The position numbers were made by a program, and so were the translations under genes. The notes beneath the pieces are model-generated. The model saw only the letters and a list, made by a program, of their open reading frames with translations. It had not been told where the DNA came from and did not search any database. Below are positions 33,911-43,508 of a DNA stretch of 64,000 nucleotides, piece after piece; position 1 is the stretch's first letter; the number at the start of each line of letters is the position of its first letter. The stretch is from the NCBI GenBank assembly GCA_020073345.1, contig JAIQFI010000005.1, forward strand, positions 62,001-126,000, read 5' to 3'. This DNA is from Terriglobia bacterium (GTDB lineage Bacteria > Acidobacteriota > Terriglobia > Bryobacterales > Bryobacteraceae).

Positions 33911-36286
33911 ATGCGCGCCAAATGGTTGACCGCAGTCACGATTCTGGGTGTGTTCCTGCTCAGCCAAACGGCGCGCACGCAGACGCCCGCTCCTCAGCAA
34001 AATGCTCAGGCAGCTGGTGCGACCGTCAAACAATATTGCGTTGGATGCCACAGCGCCGCTCTCAAAACCGGTGGCGTGGTTCTCGACCCCGCAGCCCTCA
34101 ATCAGGTTTCGAATAACGCTGAAACCTGGGAACGGGCGATCCGGCAACTAAGGGCGAGGTCCATGCCGCCGGTGCCGATGCCGCGCCCCGATGCGGCCAC
34201 CTACGACCGGGTCGCGTCCTTCCTAGAGACCGAGCTGGACCGCGCTGCGGCCGCCAAGCCCAATCCCGGCGACCTGCCCAACCTGCACCGGCTGACGCGA
34301 ACTGAATACCACAACGCCATCCGCGATCTTCTCGCCGTCGACGACCTTCCCAAGGAGATGGATTACACGCTCCTGCTGCCGTCCGACAATGGCTCGAGCG
34401 GTTTCGACAACATTGCCGATCTCCTGTACGTGTCTCCGGCGACCATGGAACGTTATCTCGACGCGTCCACCAAGATCAGCCGTCTTGCCGTCGGGGATCC
34501 GGCCATGCCGCTCATGGTGAGCATTTACCGGACGCCTCTCGAAGGACCTCAGGATTCGCAGGCGCAGGATCTGCCTTTCGGAACGCGCGGCGGAACGGCC
34601 ATCCGCAGCTATTTCCCGTTGGATGGCGAGTACGAAATCAATGTCGAGCTGGCGGGCGGAGCCCGCGATCCACACCAGCTCGAAGTCACCGTGGATGGAG
34701 AGCGGAAGCAGCTCGTGACGCTGGGCGGCGCGGGCGGACGAGGCGGGCGCGGCGGCGGTGGTGGACGAGCCGGACGCGGCGCGAGCCCCACGGATTTCCG
34801 GATCGCCGTGAAGGCCGGACCCAGGATGATCGGCGTCACGTTCCTCCAGAAAACCGAAGCGCTGGACGAAGCTACTTTGCGTCCCCGTCAGCGCAGCCGC
34901 GGAACGCAGCCGGCCATCGCCGCGGTGACGATTCGCGGACCGTATAACGTGACCGGGCCGGGCGACACGCCCAGCCGGCAGCGAATCTTCACGTGCCGCC
35001 CCGCGAACAGCGCGGCTGAACCAGCTTGCGCCAAGCAGATTCTTTCGACGCTCGCGCGCCGGGCGTACCGTCGTCCTGTAACCGATGGCGATGTCGCCAC
35101 ATTGCTCGCGTTCTACGATAACGGGCGCAAAGAACGCGATTTCGATCTTGGCATCCAGCGCGCTCTCGAACGTCTGCTGGTCAGTCCGCAGTTCCTCTAT
35201 CGCATCGAGCGCGATCCGGCCAGCGCGACTCCGGGATCGGTGCACTCCGTTAGCGATCTGGAGCTAGCCTCGCGACTCTCGTTCTTCCTGTGGAGCAGCA
35301 TCCCTGACGACGAGCTCATCAACGTCGCCGCTGCTGGCCGGTTGAAGCAACCCGGCGTTTTAGAGCAGCAGGTCAAGCGCATGCTGGCGGACGCGCGTTC
35401 CGAGTCCATGGTGGACAACTTCGCGGCGCAGTGGCTGTACCTGCGCGACGTCGACGTCAAGGCTCCGGATCTGTTCGTGTTCCGCGAGTTCGATGAGGGT
35501 CTGCGGCAAGCCTTCGAGAGAGAGACACAGCTATTCCTAGACAGCATCTTGCGGGAAAATCGCAGCGTGCTGGAACTGCTGACCGCCAACTACACGTTCG
35601 TCAATGAACGCCTGGCCAAGCACTATGGCATTCCCAATATTCGTGGAGCTGAATTTCAGCGCGTCACTTTCGCCCAGGACAGTCCCCGGGGTGGGCTGCT
35701 GGGGCAAGGCGGCATCCTGCTGCTGACGTCCTACTCGACGCGCACTTCGCCGGTGCTGCGAGGCAAATACGTTTTGGAAAATCTGCTGGCATCCCCGCCG
35801 CCGCCTCCTCCGCCCACGGTCCCGTCACTCAAGACCGAAAACGCGAAATCGGGCGAGCCGCTTACCTTGCGCCAAGCCATGGTGCAGCATCGGGCCGATC
35901 CGGCCTGTGCGAACTGCCATGCGCGCATGGATCCCATCGGATTCGCGATGGAGAATTTTGATGCGGTAGGCCAGTGGCGCGATCACGATGGAACCAACGC
36001 TATCGACGTCTCGAGCAAACTGCCGGATGGAACCGTCGTCGACGGCCTGGCCGGCGTGAAGCAGCTGCTGCTCAGCGATCCGCAAAGATTCGTCGGCGCG
36101 ATGACCCAGAAACTTCTGATGTACGGCATTGGACGCAACGTGCAGTATTTCGATGCGCCCGCCGTGCGGAAAATCGTTCGCGACGCTGCCGCAAACGACT
36201 ATAAATTTGAATCGCTGGTCCTGGGCGTGGCCAAGAGCGCCCCATTTCAGATGAGAACCGTGAAAGCCGAAAGGAAGAACCCATGA
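33911..36286 (+). CDS. DUF1587/1595/1592/1588/1585 cytochrome-like secreted protein (module 2)
   Basis: 791 residues with a signal peptide (cleavage after about residue 23). Same order as the module 1 homologue: haem motif CVGCH (43-47), MPPVPMPRPD, LHRLTRTEYHNAIRDLL, GFDNIADLL, LARRAYRRPV, LELASRLSFFLWSSIPDDEL, RTSPVLRGKYVLENLL, second haem motif CANCH in DPACANCHARMDPIG, and LMYGIGRNVQYFD. A Gly/Arg-rich insertion (GRGGRGGGGGRAGRG, about residues 274-290) is absent from module 1. Coupled by ATGA to the DUF1552 gene. Confidence 0.92.
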   Translation: MRAKWLTAVTILGVFLLSQTARTQTPAPQQNAQAAGATVKQYCVGCHSAALKTGGVVLDPAALNQVSNNAETWERAIRQLRARSMPPVPMPRPDAATYDRVASFLETELDRAAAAKPNPGDLPNLHRLTRTEYHNAIRDLLAVDDLPKEMDYTLLLPSDNGSSGFDNIADLLYVSPATMERYLDASTKISRLAVGDPAMPLMVSIYRTPLEGPQDSQAQDLPFGTRGGTAIRSYFPLDGEYEINVELAGGARDPHQLEVTVDGERKQLVTLGGAGGRGGRGGGGGRAGRGASPTDFRIAVKAGPRMIGVTFLQKTEALDEATLRPRQRSRGTQPAIAAVTIRGPYNVTGPGDTPSRQRIFTCRPANSAAEPACAKQILSTLARRAYRRPVTDGDVATLLAFYDNGRKERDFDLGIQRALERLLVSPQFLYRIERDPASATPGSVHSVSDLELASRLSFFLWSSIPDDELINVAAAGRLKQPGVLEQQVKRMLADARSESMVDNFAAQWLYLRDVDVKAPDLFVFREFDEGLRQAFERETQLFLDSILRENRSVLELLTANYTFVNERLAKHYGIPNIRGAEFQRVTFAQDSPRGGLLGQGGILLLTSYSTRTSPVLRGKYVLENLLASPPPPPPPTVPSLKTENAKSGEPLTLRQAMVQHRADPACANCHARMDPIGFAMENFDAVGQWRDHDGTNAIDVSSKLPDGTVVDGLAGVKQLLLSDPQRFVGAMTQKLLMYGIGRNVQYFDAPAVRKIVRDAAANDYKFESLVLGVAKSAPFQMRTVKAERKNP

Positions 36287-37623
36287 CGTTCATCACCAAA
36301 AAGAAAATGGCCCGCCGAACGATGTTGAAGGGTCTGGGAGCCTCGCTGGCGCTGCCCATGCTGGATTCGATGATCCCCGCGCTTTCGGCCGCTACCGCGC
36401 CGACAACGCGCCTGGGATGGGTTTACGTTTCGCACGGCGTGATCTGGAGCCAGTGGAAGCCCACCACACTCGGCCACGGTTTCGAGCTGACCCCCAACCT
36501 GAAGCCGCTCGAAAAGCTGAACGGCCAGTTCAACATCCTCACCGGCCTGTCGCACCTGGAAGCCGATACCAAGGGTGACGGCAGCGGCGACCACACCCGC
36601 GCTTCGGCCGCCTGGCTGACCGGCGTTCACGCTTATGACCGCACTCGTCCCGGTGTCGAAGTGAAGCTCGCGACGACGGCGGATCAACTTGCGGCTCAAG
36701 TGCTGGGCAAGAATTCGCAGATTCCCTCGATTGAAATGACGGTCGACACGGCCTCGGCAGGTTCCTGCGATTCGGGCGACTGCTTCTACGTGAATACTGT
36801 TTCCTGGCGCAATCCTGCCACCCCGAACATGCCCGAGAACCAGCCCCGAGTGGTGTTCGAGCGGCTATTCGGCGACGGCGGCTCCAGCACCCAGCGGCTG
36901 GCCCGCGCCAAGAAAACCGGCAGCATTCTCGATTCAGTAATGGAAGAAGCCAGCGGCCTGGCGAGCAGTCTCGGCAATAGCGACCGGTCCAAGCTCGGCG
37001 AGTATCTGGATTCGGTTCGCGACCTCGAACAGCGTATTCAAGGCACCGAATCGAAGACTGCGGAAAATTTCGAGCTGCCCGACCGGCCCGTTGGTATCCC
37101 GGACAGTTTCGAAGAGCACACCAAGCTCATGTTTGATCTGCAGATCATGGCGTACCGCGCCGATCTCACGCGCGTCTTCAGCCTGATCATGGCGCGCGAG
37201 CTGAGCGGCCGCACTTATCCGATGATCGGCATCCCCGGGCAGCATCACTTGATCTCGCATCACCGCGACGACGCCGAACTGATGTCGCAAAAAGCCCGCA
37301 TCGATACCTATCACGTGCAGATGCTGGCCTACCTGCTCGAGAAGATGCAGGCGACGCCGGATGGCGACGGCACGCTGCTTGATCACAGCCTGATCATGTA
37401 CGGCAGCGGCATGGGCAACGGGAACTTGCATCGTCACTCGGATATGCCGGTGCTTCTGGCCGGCAAGCTCGGCGGCAAGTTCAAGACTGGTTATCATCTC
37501 GACTACAAGATGGACACGCCCATGGCGAACCTGCTGGTGGCCATTCTCGACAAGGCCGGCGTGCCGATCGAGAAGATGGGCGACAGCACGGGTCCGCTGA
37601 AGCTGGAAGCGATCTCGGTCTAA
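36283..37623 (+). CDS. DUF1552 protein, Tat-exported (module 2)
   Basis: 446 residues. Tat signal ARRTMLKGLGASLALPML. Core boxes match module 1: WKPTTLGHGFELTPNLKPLE, SHLEAD, SWRNPATPNMPENQPR, VFERLFGDGG, HTKLMFDLQIMAYRAD, GQHHLISHHRDD and YGSGMGNGNLH-x-HSDMP. Role unknown. ATG overlaps the upstream TGA by 4 bp, showing the same coupling as in module 1. Confidence 0.92.
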   Translation: MTFITKKKMARRTMLKGLGASLALPMLDSMIPALSAATAPTTRLGWVYVSHGVIWSQWKPTTLGHGFELTPNLKPLEKLNGQFNILTGLSHLEADTKGDGSGDHTRASAAWLTGVHAYDRTRPGVEVKLATTADQLAAQVLGKNSQIPSIEMTVDTASAGSCDSGDCFYVNTVSWRNPATPNMPENQPRVVFERLFGDGGSSTQRLARAKKTGSILDSVMEEASGLASSLGNSDRSKLGEYLDSVRDLEQRIQGTESKTAENFELPDRPVGIPDSFEEHTKLMFDLQIMAYRADLTRVFSLIMARELSGRTYPMIGIPGQHHLISHHRDDAELMSQKARIDTYHVQMLAYLLEKMQATPDGDGTLLDHSLIMYGSGMGNGNLHRHSDMPVLLAGKLGGKFKTGYHLDYKMDTPMANLLVAILDKAGVPIEKMGDSTGPLKLEAISV

Positions 37624-37637
37624 AGGAGACCTGTTCC

Positions 37638-38609
37638 ATGTCTGAAAAAACTTCGCGCCGAAGTTTGTTGCAGAATACTGCTCTCGCGGCTGGAGCGGCA
37701 GCCCTGGTCGCCAACAAAGTCTCCGCGCAGGCGGAAGACCAGGGAGCCTGGAAGAAGCTCTTCCCGCCCGGCTTCCGCAATGAGCGGATCAAGACCACCG
37801 GCGCCGAGATCAACACCGTGATTGGCGGATCGGGCCCGCCGCTGCTGCTGTTCCACGGCGCTCCGGACTCGCTCATCACTTGGCGCATGATTGCGCCGGA
37901 GCTGGCGAAAGATTACACGCTGGTGATGTGCGACCTGCGCGGCTACGGCGATTCGAGCCGGCCCGAAGACAAGCCCGATCATTCCCAGCAGTCTAAACGG
38001 CCCATGGCGCTCGACGGTGTCGAAGTCATGGAGCACCTGGGCTTCCGCCAGTTCCGCATGGTCGGCCACGATCGCGGCGCCCGAGTCGGGCGCAGGATGG
38101 CGATCGATCATCCGGACCGCGTGCTTAAGCTCGCCGTGCTTGATATTGTCCCGGCACACTACCTCTACTCCCACGTCACGCTCGAATTCGCCCGCGGTTA
38201 CCCCCATTGGTTCAGTTATCTGTTGCCGGCGCCCGGGCCCGAAAACGACCTGGTCGCCGCTGCCAAACGCCAGGCGGAGCAAGCCACCAACGACGTCCAG
38301 CGCGAGTACCTTCGCCACCGTGTGAAATTCGAGATGGAGCACTGCATGTGCGAGGACTATCGCGCTTCGGCGTCCGTTGATCTGAAGATCGATCACGCCG
38401 ACATCCAGGCCGGGAAGAAAATCACCTCCCCCCTGCTCGCGCTATGGGCCGGCCGAGGCCTCTATCCGCGCCTGTTCGACGACGTCCTGGGCATCTGGAA
38501 AGAGGAAGGCACCAAGGTCAGCGGCAAGCCGATTGATGGCAGCCACAACCTTCAGGAAAGCGCTCCCAAAGAAACCCTGGCGGAGTTGCAGGCCTTCTTG
38601 AAAGGGTGA
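37638..38609 (+). CDS. Tat-exported alpha/beta hydrolase, haloacetate (fluoroacetate) dehalogenase-like
   Basis: 323 residues; AGGAG precedes ATG 37638. Tat-type signal (SRRSLLQNTALAAGAAALVA). The catalytic nucleophile is Asp145 in GHDRGAR, with Arg146, Arg149, Asp169, His190 and Trp191. These are the fluoroacetate dehalogenase residues Asp110, Arg111, Arg114, Asp134, His155 and Trp156, each shifted by exactly 35. The catalytic His is probably His303 (DGSHNLQESAP). FAcD enzymes are normally cytoplasmic, so export is unusual. Epoxide hydrolase is a less likely alternative because the halide-pocket His-Trp pair is present. Confidence 0.82.
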   Translation: MSEKTSRRSLLQNTALAAGAAALVANKVSAQAEDQGAWKKLFPPGFRNERIKTTGAEINTVIGGSGPPLLLFHGAPDSLITWRMIAPELAKDYTLVMCDLRGYGDSSRPEDKPDHSQQSKRPMALDGVEVMEHLGFRQFRMVGHDRGARVGRRMAIDHPDRVLKLAVLDIVPAHYLYSHVTLEFARGYPHWFSYLLPAPGPENDLVAAAKRQAEQATNDVQREYLRHRVKFEMEHCMCEDYRASASVDLKIDHADIQAGKKITSPLLALWAGRGLYPRLFDDVLGIWKEEGTKVSGKPIDGSHNLQESAPKETLAELQAFLKG

Positions 38610-38648
38610 TCCCACACGGCAATCGGAAAGAACCGAGGAGATGAAAGC

Positions 38649-39938
38649 ATGACCATCCGTATCATCATGGGCACTTTGGGAACGCTCGTCATGGCGAGCG
38701 CAGCCGAACTGAATAACGCACCCGCCACCTTTGCAAAGGACGTGGCGCCGATCCTTCAGGAAAAGTGTCAGAGCTGCCACCGCGCCGGGTCCATGGCGCC
38801 GATGTCGCTCGTCACCTACGAAGAAACTCGTCCCTGGGCCAAATCCATCAAGCAGCGAGTCGTCACGCGCAGCATGCCGCCTTGGCATATCGACAAGACG
38901 GTCGGCATTCAGCACTTCCAGAACGATATGTCGCTCACCGATGCGCAGATCTCCACCATCGCGCGATGGGCCGACGCCGGCGCGCCTCTGGGCGATCCAA
39001 AGGACATGCCGCCTGCCAAGCAGTGGCCGAAAGAAGACGGCTGGCAGCTCTCGCAGCAATTCGGCCAGCCGGACTTTGTTCTCAGCTCCGACCCCTACAC
39101 GATGCCTGCCAAGGGCCAGGACGTCTGGTTCAAGCCGCTCACGCAGATTCCGATCACCGAGCCGCGCTGGGTACGTGCGGTCGAGATGCGGCCCGCGACT
39201 TCCGCCGGGCGCAAGATCACACATCACGCCCTGGCCTATCTCCAGCAGGAGGAGCCCGGAACCAACACCGGGATCACCACGCAGGGTCTTCTGATGGAAT
39301 GGGCCGTCAATAAGAACTACGACATCTACCGTCCCAACACCGGAAAGCTGCTGGTGCCGGGCTCGCGCATCTGGTGGGAGATGCACTATCACGCCGTGGG
39401 CGAAGAAATCCGCGACCACGTCGAACTCGCCGTGTATCTTTATCCCAAGGGTCAGGAACCGAAGTATCGGACATTCCTGACGGCGTTTCCCGCGACGGCC
39501 GGCAGCGCCGCTTCAGGCGTGCTCGATATCCCGCCGAATTCCGTAACGGAATCCGAAGGCTACCAGACGCTGCGAGCTCCGGCGCGCCTCGAGAATTTTC
39601 AGCCGCATATGCATCTGCGCGGCAAAGCCATGCTGCTGGAAGCGATCCTCCCGGATGGCTCCAAGCGCACACTGAGCTACGTGGATCATTTCACCTTCAA
39701 CTGGATGACCAACTATATTTACGCGGACGATGCGGCGCCCGTGCTGCCCAAGGGCACCATCATCCACACAGTTGCCTGGCACGACAACACCACGAACAAC
39801 AAGAACAATCCGGATCCCGATCAGTGGGTCGGCTGGGGTGATCGTACGGTGGATGAAATGGCGCACGCCTGGGTCAACGTCACCTACATCAGCGAAGACG
39901 ATTATCAGGAGTACGTGGCCAAGCGCGCTAAGCCTTAA
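38649..39938 (+). CDS. Haem-c plus type II copper monooxygenase-like secreted protein
   Basis: 429 residues; GAGGAGATG lies upstream of ATG 38649. Signal peptide, then a c-type haem motif CQSCHRAG (Cys40, Cys43, His44) in a small cytochrome domain, then a PHM-like copper region: ITHHALAY, WWEMHYHAVG and PHMHLRGKA, as in ascorbate-dependent type II copper monooxygenases. The haem might replace ascorbate as electron donor to copper (inference). It follows the dehalogenase-like gene by 39 bp and overlaps the convergent VOC gene by 11 bp. Confidence 0.8.
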   Translation: MTIRIIMGTLGTLVMASAAELNNAPATFAKDVAPILQEKCQSCHRAGSMAPMSLVTYEETRPWAKSIKQRVVTRSMPPWHIDKTVGIQHFQNDMSLTDAQISTIARWADAGAPLGDPKDMPPAKQWPKEDGWQLSQQFGQPDFVLSSDPYTMPAKGQDVWFKPLTQIPITEPRWVRAVEMRPATSAGRKITHHALAYLQQEEPGTNTGITTQGLLMEWAVNKNYDIYRPNTGKLLVPGSRIWWEMHYHAVGEEIRDHVELAVYLYPKGQEPKYRTFLTAFPATAGSAASGVLDIPPNSVTESEGYQTLRAPARLENFQPHMHLRGKAMLLEAILPDGSKRTLSYVDHFTFNWMTNYIYADDAAPVLPKGTIIHTVAWHDNTTNNKNNPDPDQWVGWGDRTVDEMAHAWVNVTYISEDDYQEYVAKRAKP

Positions 39939-40764
39939 GTTCCATCATCAGACCGTTCGGATCCTTGAACCGCAGGAGACTCTCGTCATTCGAGGGAGCT
40001 ATCTCCGCGCCCATCTTCTGGATTTTATCGACTACTGTCTTACGGTCGAAGCCTGCCACGCGAATGCAAACATGGTCGATGCTGGGTGCCTTCCCAGTGG
40101 CCACCGTTTCCAGGCCGAGTCGCGTCTTGGCGGCCGCGAACCAGATCCGGTCCGGCTTTTTGGTCCGTGAAATTTCCATGCCGAAAATCTTCCGGTAGTG
40201 CGCAGCTGACCTGTCGAGGTCCGACACAGCCAATATGACGTGATCGAACCCGATGGCCTGTATCGCGGGCTCATCCTGCGAGATCCGCGAAGAGGGAATG
40301 ATGGTCCGTGCTAGTCCTGCGGGGACGGCTAGAAATTGCAGCCGCAGACCATCCGGATCGCTCGCCATCCCCAGGCCACCTTGCCCTGACATCGGAACGC
40401 CGGCGTCGTCGAGACTCTTCCGCATTTCCTGCGCCTTGTAGTCCACGACGACGGCGCAGAAATGGTCGATTATAGCGACCTTTACGTTCGCTGCAAGCCC
40501 GCCGAATGCAATGTAGGAAATACCGACCTTGACGTAAAAGCGCGGCGGCGGGTCACGCTCCTGGAAAAGCTGCGGGTCGAAAATCCGCCCGTAGAATTTC
40601 GCCGCAGCCTCCTGATCCGGCACCTGCATGCTGATGTGTTCCAGGCCGCTGGTCTTGATCGGCAGCTCGGAGGCCTGGGCAGCGCCGCCCGCGATCCAAG
40701 CGGCCACTCCCGTCCCCATCACTCTGAGCGTTTGCCGCCGGCTCGGATGGGCGAATCGGTGCAT
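39928..40764 (-). CDS. Exported two-domain VOC (glyoxalase/dioxygenase-fold) protein
   Basis: 278 residues. Start at ATG 40764, overlapping the TonB receptor stop (ATGA). Tat-like N-terminus (SRRQTLRVMGTGVAAWIAGG). Two vicinal-oxygen-chelate halves: SGLEHISMQVPDQEAAAKFY and IGFDHVILAVSDLDRSAAHY, ending in DPNGLMMELKA. The repeated beta-alpha modules can form a metal site of two His and one Glu. Extradiol dioxygenase, glyoxalase or binding roles cannot be separated. Part of the TonB receptor transcription unit. Confidence 0.82.
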   Translation of the reverse strand: MHRFAHPSRRQTLRVMGTGVAAWIAGGAAQASELPIKTSGLEHISMQVPDQEAAAKFYGRIFDPQLFQERDPPPRFYVKVGISYIAFGGLAANVKVAIIDHFCAVVVDYKAQEMRKSLDDAGVPMSGQGGLGMASDPDGLRLQFLAVPAGLARTIIPSSRISQDEPAIQAIGFDHVILAVSDLDRSAAHYRKIFGMEISRTKKPDRIWFAAAKTRLGLETVATGKAPSIDHVCIRVAGFDRKTVVDKIQKMGAEIAPSNDESLLRFKDPNGLMMELKA

Positions 40765-43508
40765 CAGAACGAGAATCGCATCTCCAGAGTGCCCTGGCGC
40801 GGCGGCAGGAAGGTGCTGCCACCCTGGTAGTTGATGAAGCCGAACCCATTGGTAAGCAGGCCCGCGGAACTTGTAACTGTCGCAGTGGAAGGGGCAGGCC
40901 CTTGGCCGAGCGGGGCGCTCGGGTTCGAAAGCTGAGTCCGGTTGAAGATATTCGTGAAGTTCATCCGGACCGTGAAGCGCATCCGCTCCTTGAAGGCGAA
41001 TACGCGGCCGAAGGTCATCGACTCCGACGGCCGGCGCTCGAAGCGATAGTCGTTGTAGTATGGAGCCGCGGTACCCCACTGCCCGGCGGTCGGATTGCTC
41101 CAGGCCGCGGGGTTCAGGACCAGATCCTTGGTCGGATCGATGCAGTGGCAGTTGAGATCCTTCAGGAACAAAGGCACTCCCGGATTGCGGTTGTAGGAGG
41201 TTCCGCCCCCAGGGGTTGCCGTACGGAACAGCAGCGAGTTCAGGTTGTTGGTGGAAGTTGGAGCGAGAATCGGTGTTCCGCTGGCGTAGCTCAGGGTCGC
41301 TCCCAGGGCCCAGTCGCGCAAGGCTTGCGACATGATCTTGTTCCCCGAAAGTGCCGGAACGCGGTAGTTGATCGAGAGAACGCTCACGAATGGCCGCGAG
41401 AAGCCCGAGATCGACTTGTTCTGAGAGCGGTTGAACACGTCGTTCACTGTGCCGAGTTCGACTCCTTGCTGGAGTTCCTTGGCCCAGGTAAATACATACT
41501 GCGCTTCCAGCCCGTGCCAGACACGCTGCGTAACCTTGGCTTGCAGCGAGTCGTACCAGGTGCGGCCCTGCGGCGCCCAAATAGGGCTCAGCCCGCTGAT
41601 GAATTGCGGGAAGGGCCGCAGGGACTGCGCCACGCTGCCGCTGAACCCCGCGTATGGCAGCTTGTTCTGGAAGCGGCCAGCGCCGGCCGATGTGATCTGG
41701 GAGGTTAGAATAGTCCGATCCGCGGCGCTGTTGATATCCAACCCGGCTGCCTGGAGCGCATTTGCCGAGATCGCGTTGTAGTTGTTCGAAATCGTGCTCA
41801 GCCACCACGCGCCGCGGTTGCCGACGTAGGAAGCCTCGACAAACGTGTTGCGGGTGACTTCACGCTGAAGCCCGACGCTCCATTGAACTTGCCGAGCGGG
41901 GCGTCCCGCGTTCTGGTCGACAACGGAGGTCGGGCCGCTGCCCGGGATTTTAGAACTCGGATAGACCCCCGGGGATAGATTGGGCCACCCAACCAAATTG
42001 GCCGGCGGCACTCCTGTTTGCAGTTGCATCGCAGCATCGCCAAAAACCGGATTCGTGAACGCATTGCTTACGCCGGCGCTCCCTGTCCCGGTAGCTGCAG
42101 TGGCCGTGCCGTCGTAGGTGACTCCGATACCGGCGCGGAACACCGTCTTGGGTGTGATCTGGTAAGCCATTCCCACGCGCGGACCGAACGCCCAGGGGTA
42201 GTTCTTGGCGAATTTACAGTTGCAGGTCGCCTCGTAGATGGTTGCCCCAGGATAGCCGTCCACGGTCGGATTCGCCACTCCGGCCGCCAGGGTCGGCATG
42301 CGGCCGTACTGCTCGCGCGGATAGGTGTCGTAGTCATAGCGCAATCCGTAGTCGAGAGTCAGCTTCCGCGTGACCTTCCAGGAATCCTGCGCATAGAAGC
42401 CCCAGAATTGCTTCCCGGTTTTCAGGTCCACGGGCGGATTGACGGTTGCGGTGTTCACGAGTCCCAGCAGGAAGCTGGCGTAGGGGAAACCCATGGTTCC
42501 GACGCCCAGCGTCGACGATTGCACCCCACTGCACGCCGCTGTGGGACAGTTGGAAAGCTGCGACGTCTGATTCGCCGAGAAGACGAAGTTTCCGTTCGTC
42601 GCTGTCAAACTGTGAAGCGGATAGCCAAAGGTCCGCAGCTCGCCGCCGAACTTATAAGTGTGGTTGCCTTTTACCCAGGTCAGTGAGGTGCCGTAGGTGG
42701 GCGTAAATTGTTTTGTAAGCGACTGGGCTGCTCCCACCCCCGGGCCCATGGGAGCCATCCCGCCGGTGGTCGCCGTTAGTCCGCTGAGAGTTGGAAAGCG
42801 TTTGCCCGGATTGGGTGCGCCTAGCAGTCCGATGCTGCTCTGATCGAAATTGGTGGTCGGGGAGTGATCGTCGAGCAGGTACTGCAAGGAGCCGACTCCC
42901 ACGTGCCATAGCATCGTCGGGGAGATGGTGTAATCGAAATTCAAACGCCAGTTCATCGATCGGCTGAAGGTTCCGCGGGTTTGCGTAATCACCGTCGGCA
43001 GTCCTTCGGAGCCATTCAGGCTCGTCGAGAATTGCGCGCCGCTGCCGTTGGTCAGCCATGTTCCAGAGATTTTGGCCTTCGAGCTCAACTGGTGATCGAT
43101 CTTCACGGACTCGTTGGTGGTGACACGATCAGTCGGGAAGTTCGGCAGATAGTTGCTCGTGAGCTTGGTGGGGTCCGTCGGATTTGGAATCAGCGCTTGG
43201 ATCGCGGCCGAAACCTTGTCGAACCGGGCCAAAGGGATCACGTTGCCCACAAACTGGGTCCGAACCGGCACTCCACCCACGGTGGCTGTGGACTGAGGAT
43301 CGTAGATCATTCCGTCGGCAATCGTGTTGCCAAGAGGATCCTTACCCAGATTGCGGTTCGTTAGCGCCGAGGCGAAATTTCCGGCGCGGTAAGCGGCCGT
43401 CGGAACGGTGATGGCGGTGTCATTTACCGAGAAGAACTCGCGGAACTGTTCCTTGTTGTAGAAGAAGAACGTCTTGTCTTTTCCACTGTACACCCTGGGA
43501 ATCCACAC
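40764..43508 (-). CDS. TonB-dependent receptor (Oar-like), C-terminal frame after frameshift
   Basis: This frame encodes the outer-membrane barrel: GKDKTFFFYNKEQFREF near its start, many antiparallel strand segments, and a C-terminal GTLEMRFSF ending in Phe, the usual BamA-recognised signature. Read backwards in this frame from 43508, codons continue as RRNDYGYSLGGPV, which belongs to the plug/barrel junction of the N-terminal frame. The two parts are therefore one gene interrupted by a one-base deletion near 43546-43549. Restoring one base gives about 1203 residues from 44374, normal for this family. Confidence 0.85.
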   Translation of the reverse strand: MWIPRVYSGKDKTFFFYNKEQFREFFSVNDTAITVPTAAYRAGNFASALTNRNLGKDPLGNTIADGMIYDPQSTATVGGVPVRTQFVGNVIPLARFDKVSAAIQALIPNPTDPTKLTSNYLPNFPTDRVTTNESVKIDHQLSSKAKISGTWLTNGSGAQFSTSLNGSEGLPTVITQTRGTFSRSMNWRLNFDYTISPTMLWHVGVGSLQYLLDDHSPTTNFDQSSIGLLGAPNPGKRFPTLSGLTATTGGMAPMGPGVGAAQSLTKQFTPTYGTSLTWVKGNHTYKFGGELRTFGYPLHSLTATNGNFVFSANQTSQLSNCPTAACSGVQSSTLGVGTMGFPYASFLLGLVNTATVNPPVDLKTGKQFWGFYAQDSWKVTRKLTLDYGLRYDYDTYPREQYGRMPTLAAGVANPTVDGYPGATIYEATCNCKFAKNYPWAFGPRVGMAYQITPKTVFRAGIGVTYDGTATAATGTGSAGVSNAFTNPVFGDAAMQLQTGVPPANLVGWPNLSPGVYPSSKIPGSGPTSVVDQNAGRPARQVQWSVGLQREVTRNTFVEASYVGNRGAWWLSTISNNYNAISANALQAAGLDINSAADRTILTSQITSAGAGRFQNKLPYAGFSGSVAQSLRPFPQFISGLSPIWAPQGRTWYDSLQAKVTQRVWHGLEAQYVFTWAKELQQGVELGTVNDVFNRSQNKSISGFSRPFVSVLSINYRVPALSGNKIMSQALRDWALGATLSYASGTPILAPTSTNNLNSLLFRTATPGGGTSYNRNPGVPLFLKDLNCHCIDPTKDLVLNPAAWSNPTAGQWGTAAPYYNDYRFERRPSESMTFGRVFAFKERMRFTVRMNFTNIFNRTQLSNPSAPLGQGPAPSTATVTSSAGLLTNGFGFINYQGGSTFLPPRQGTLEMRFSF

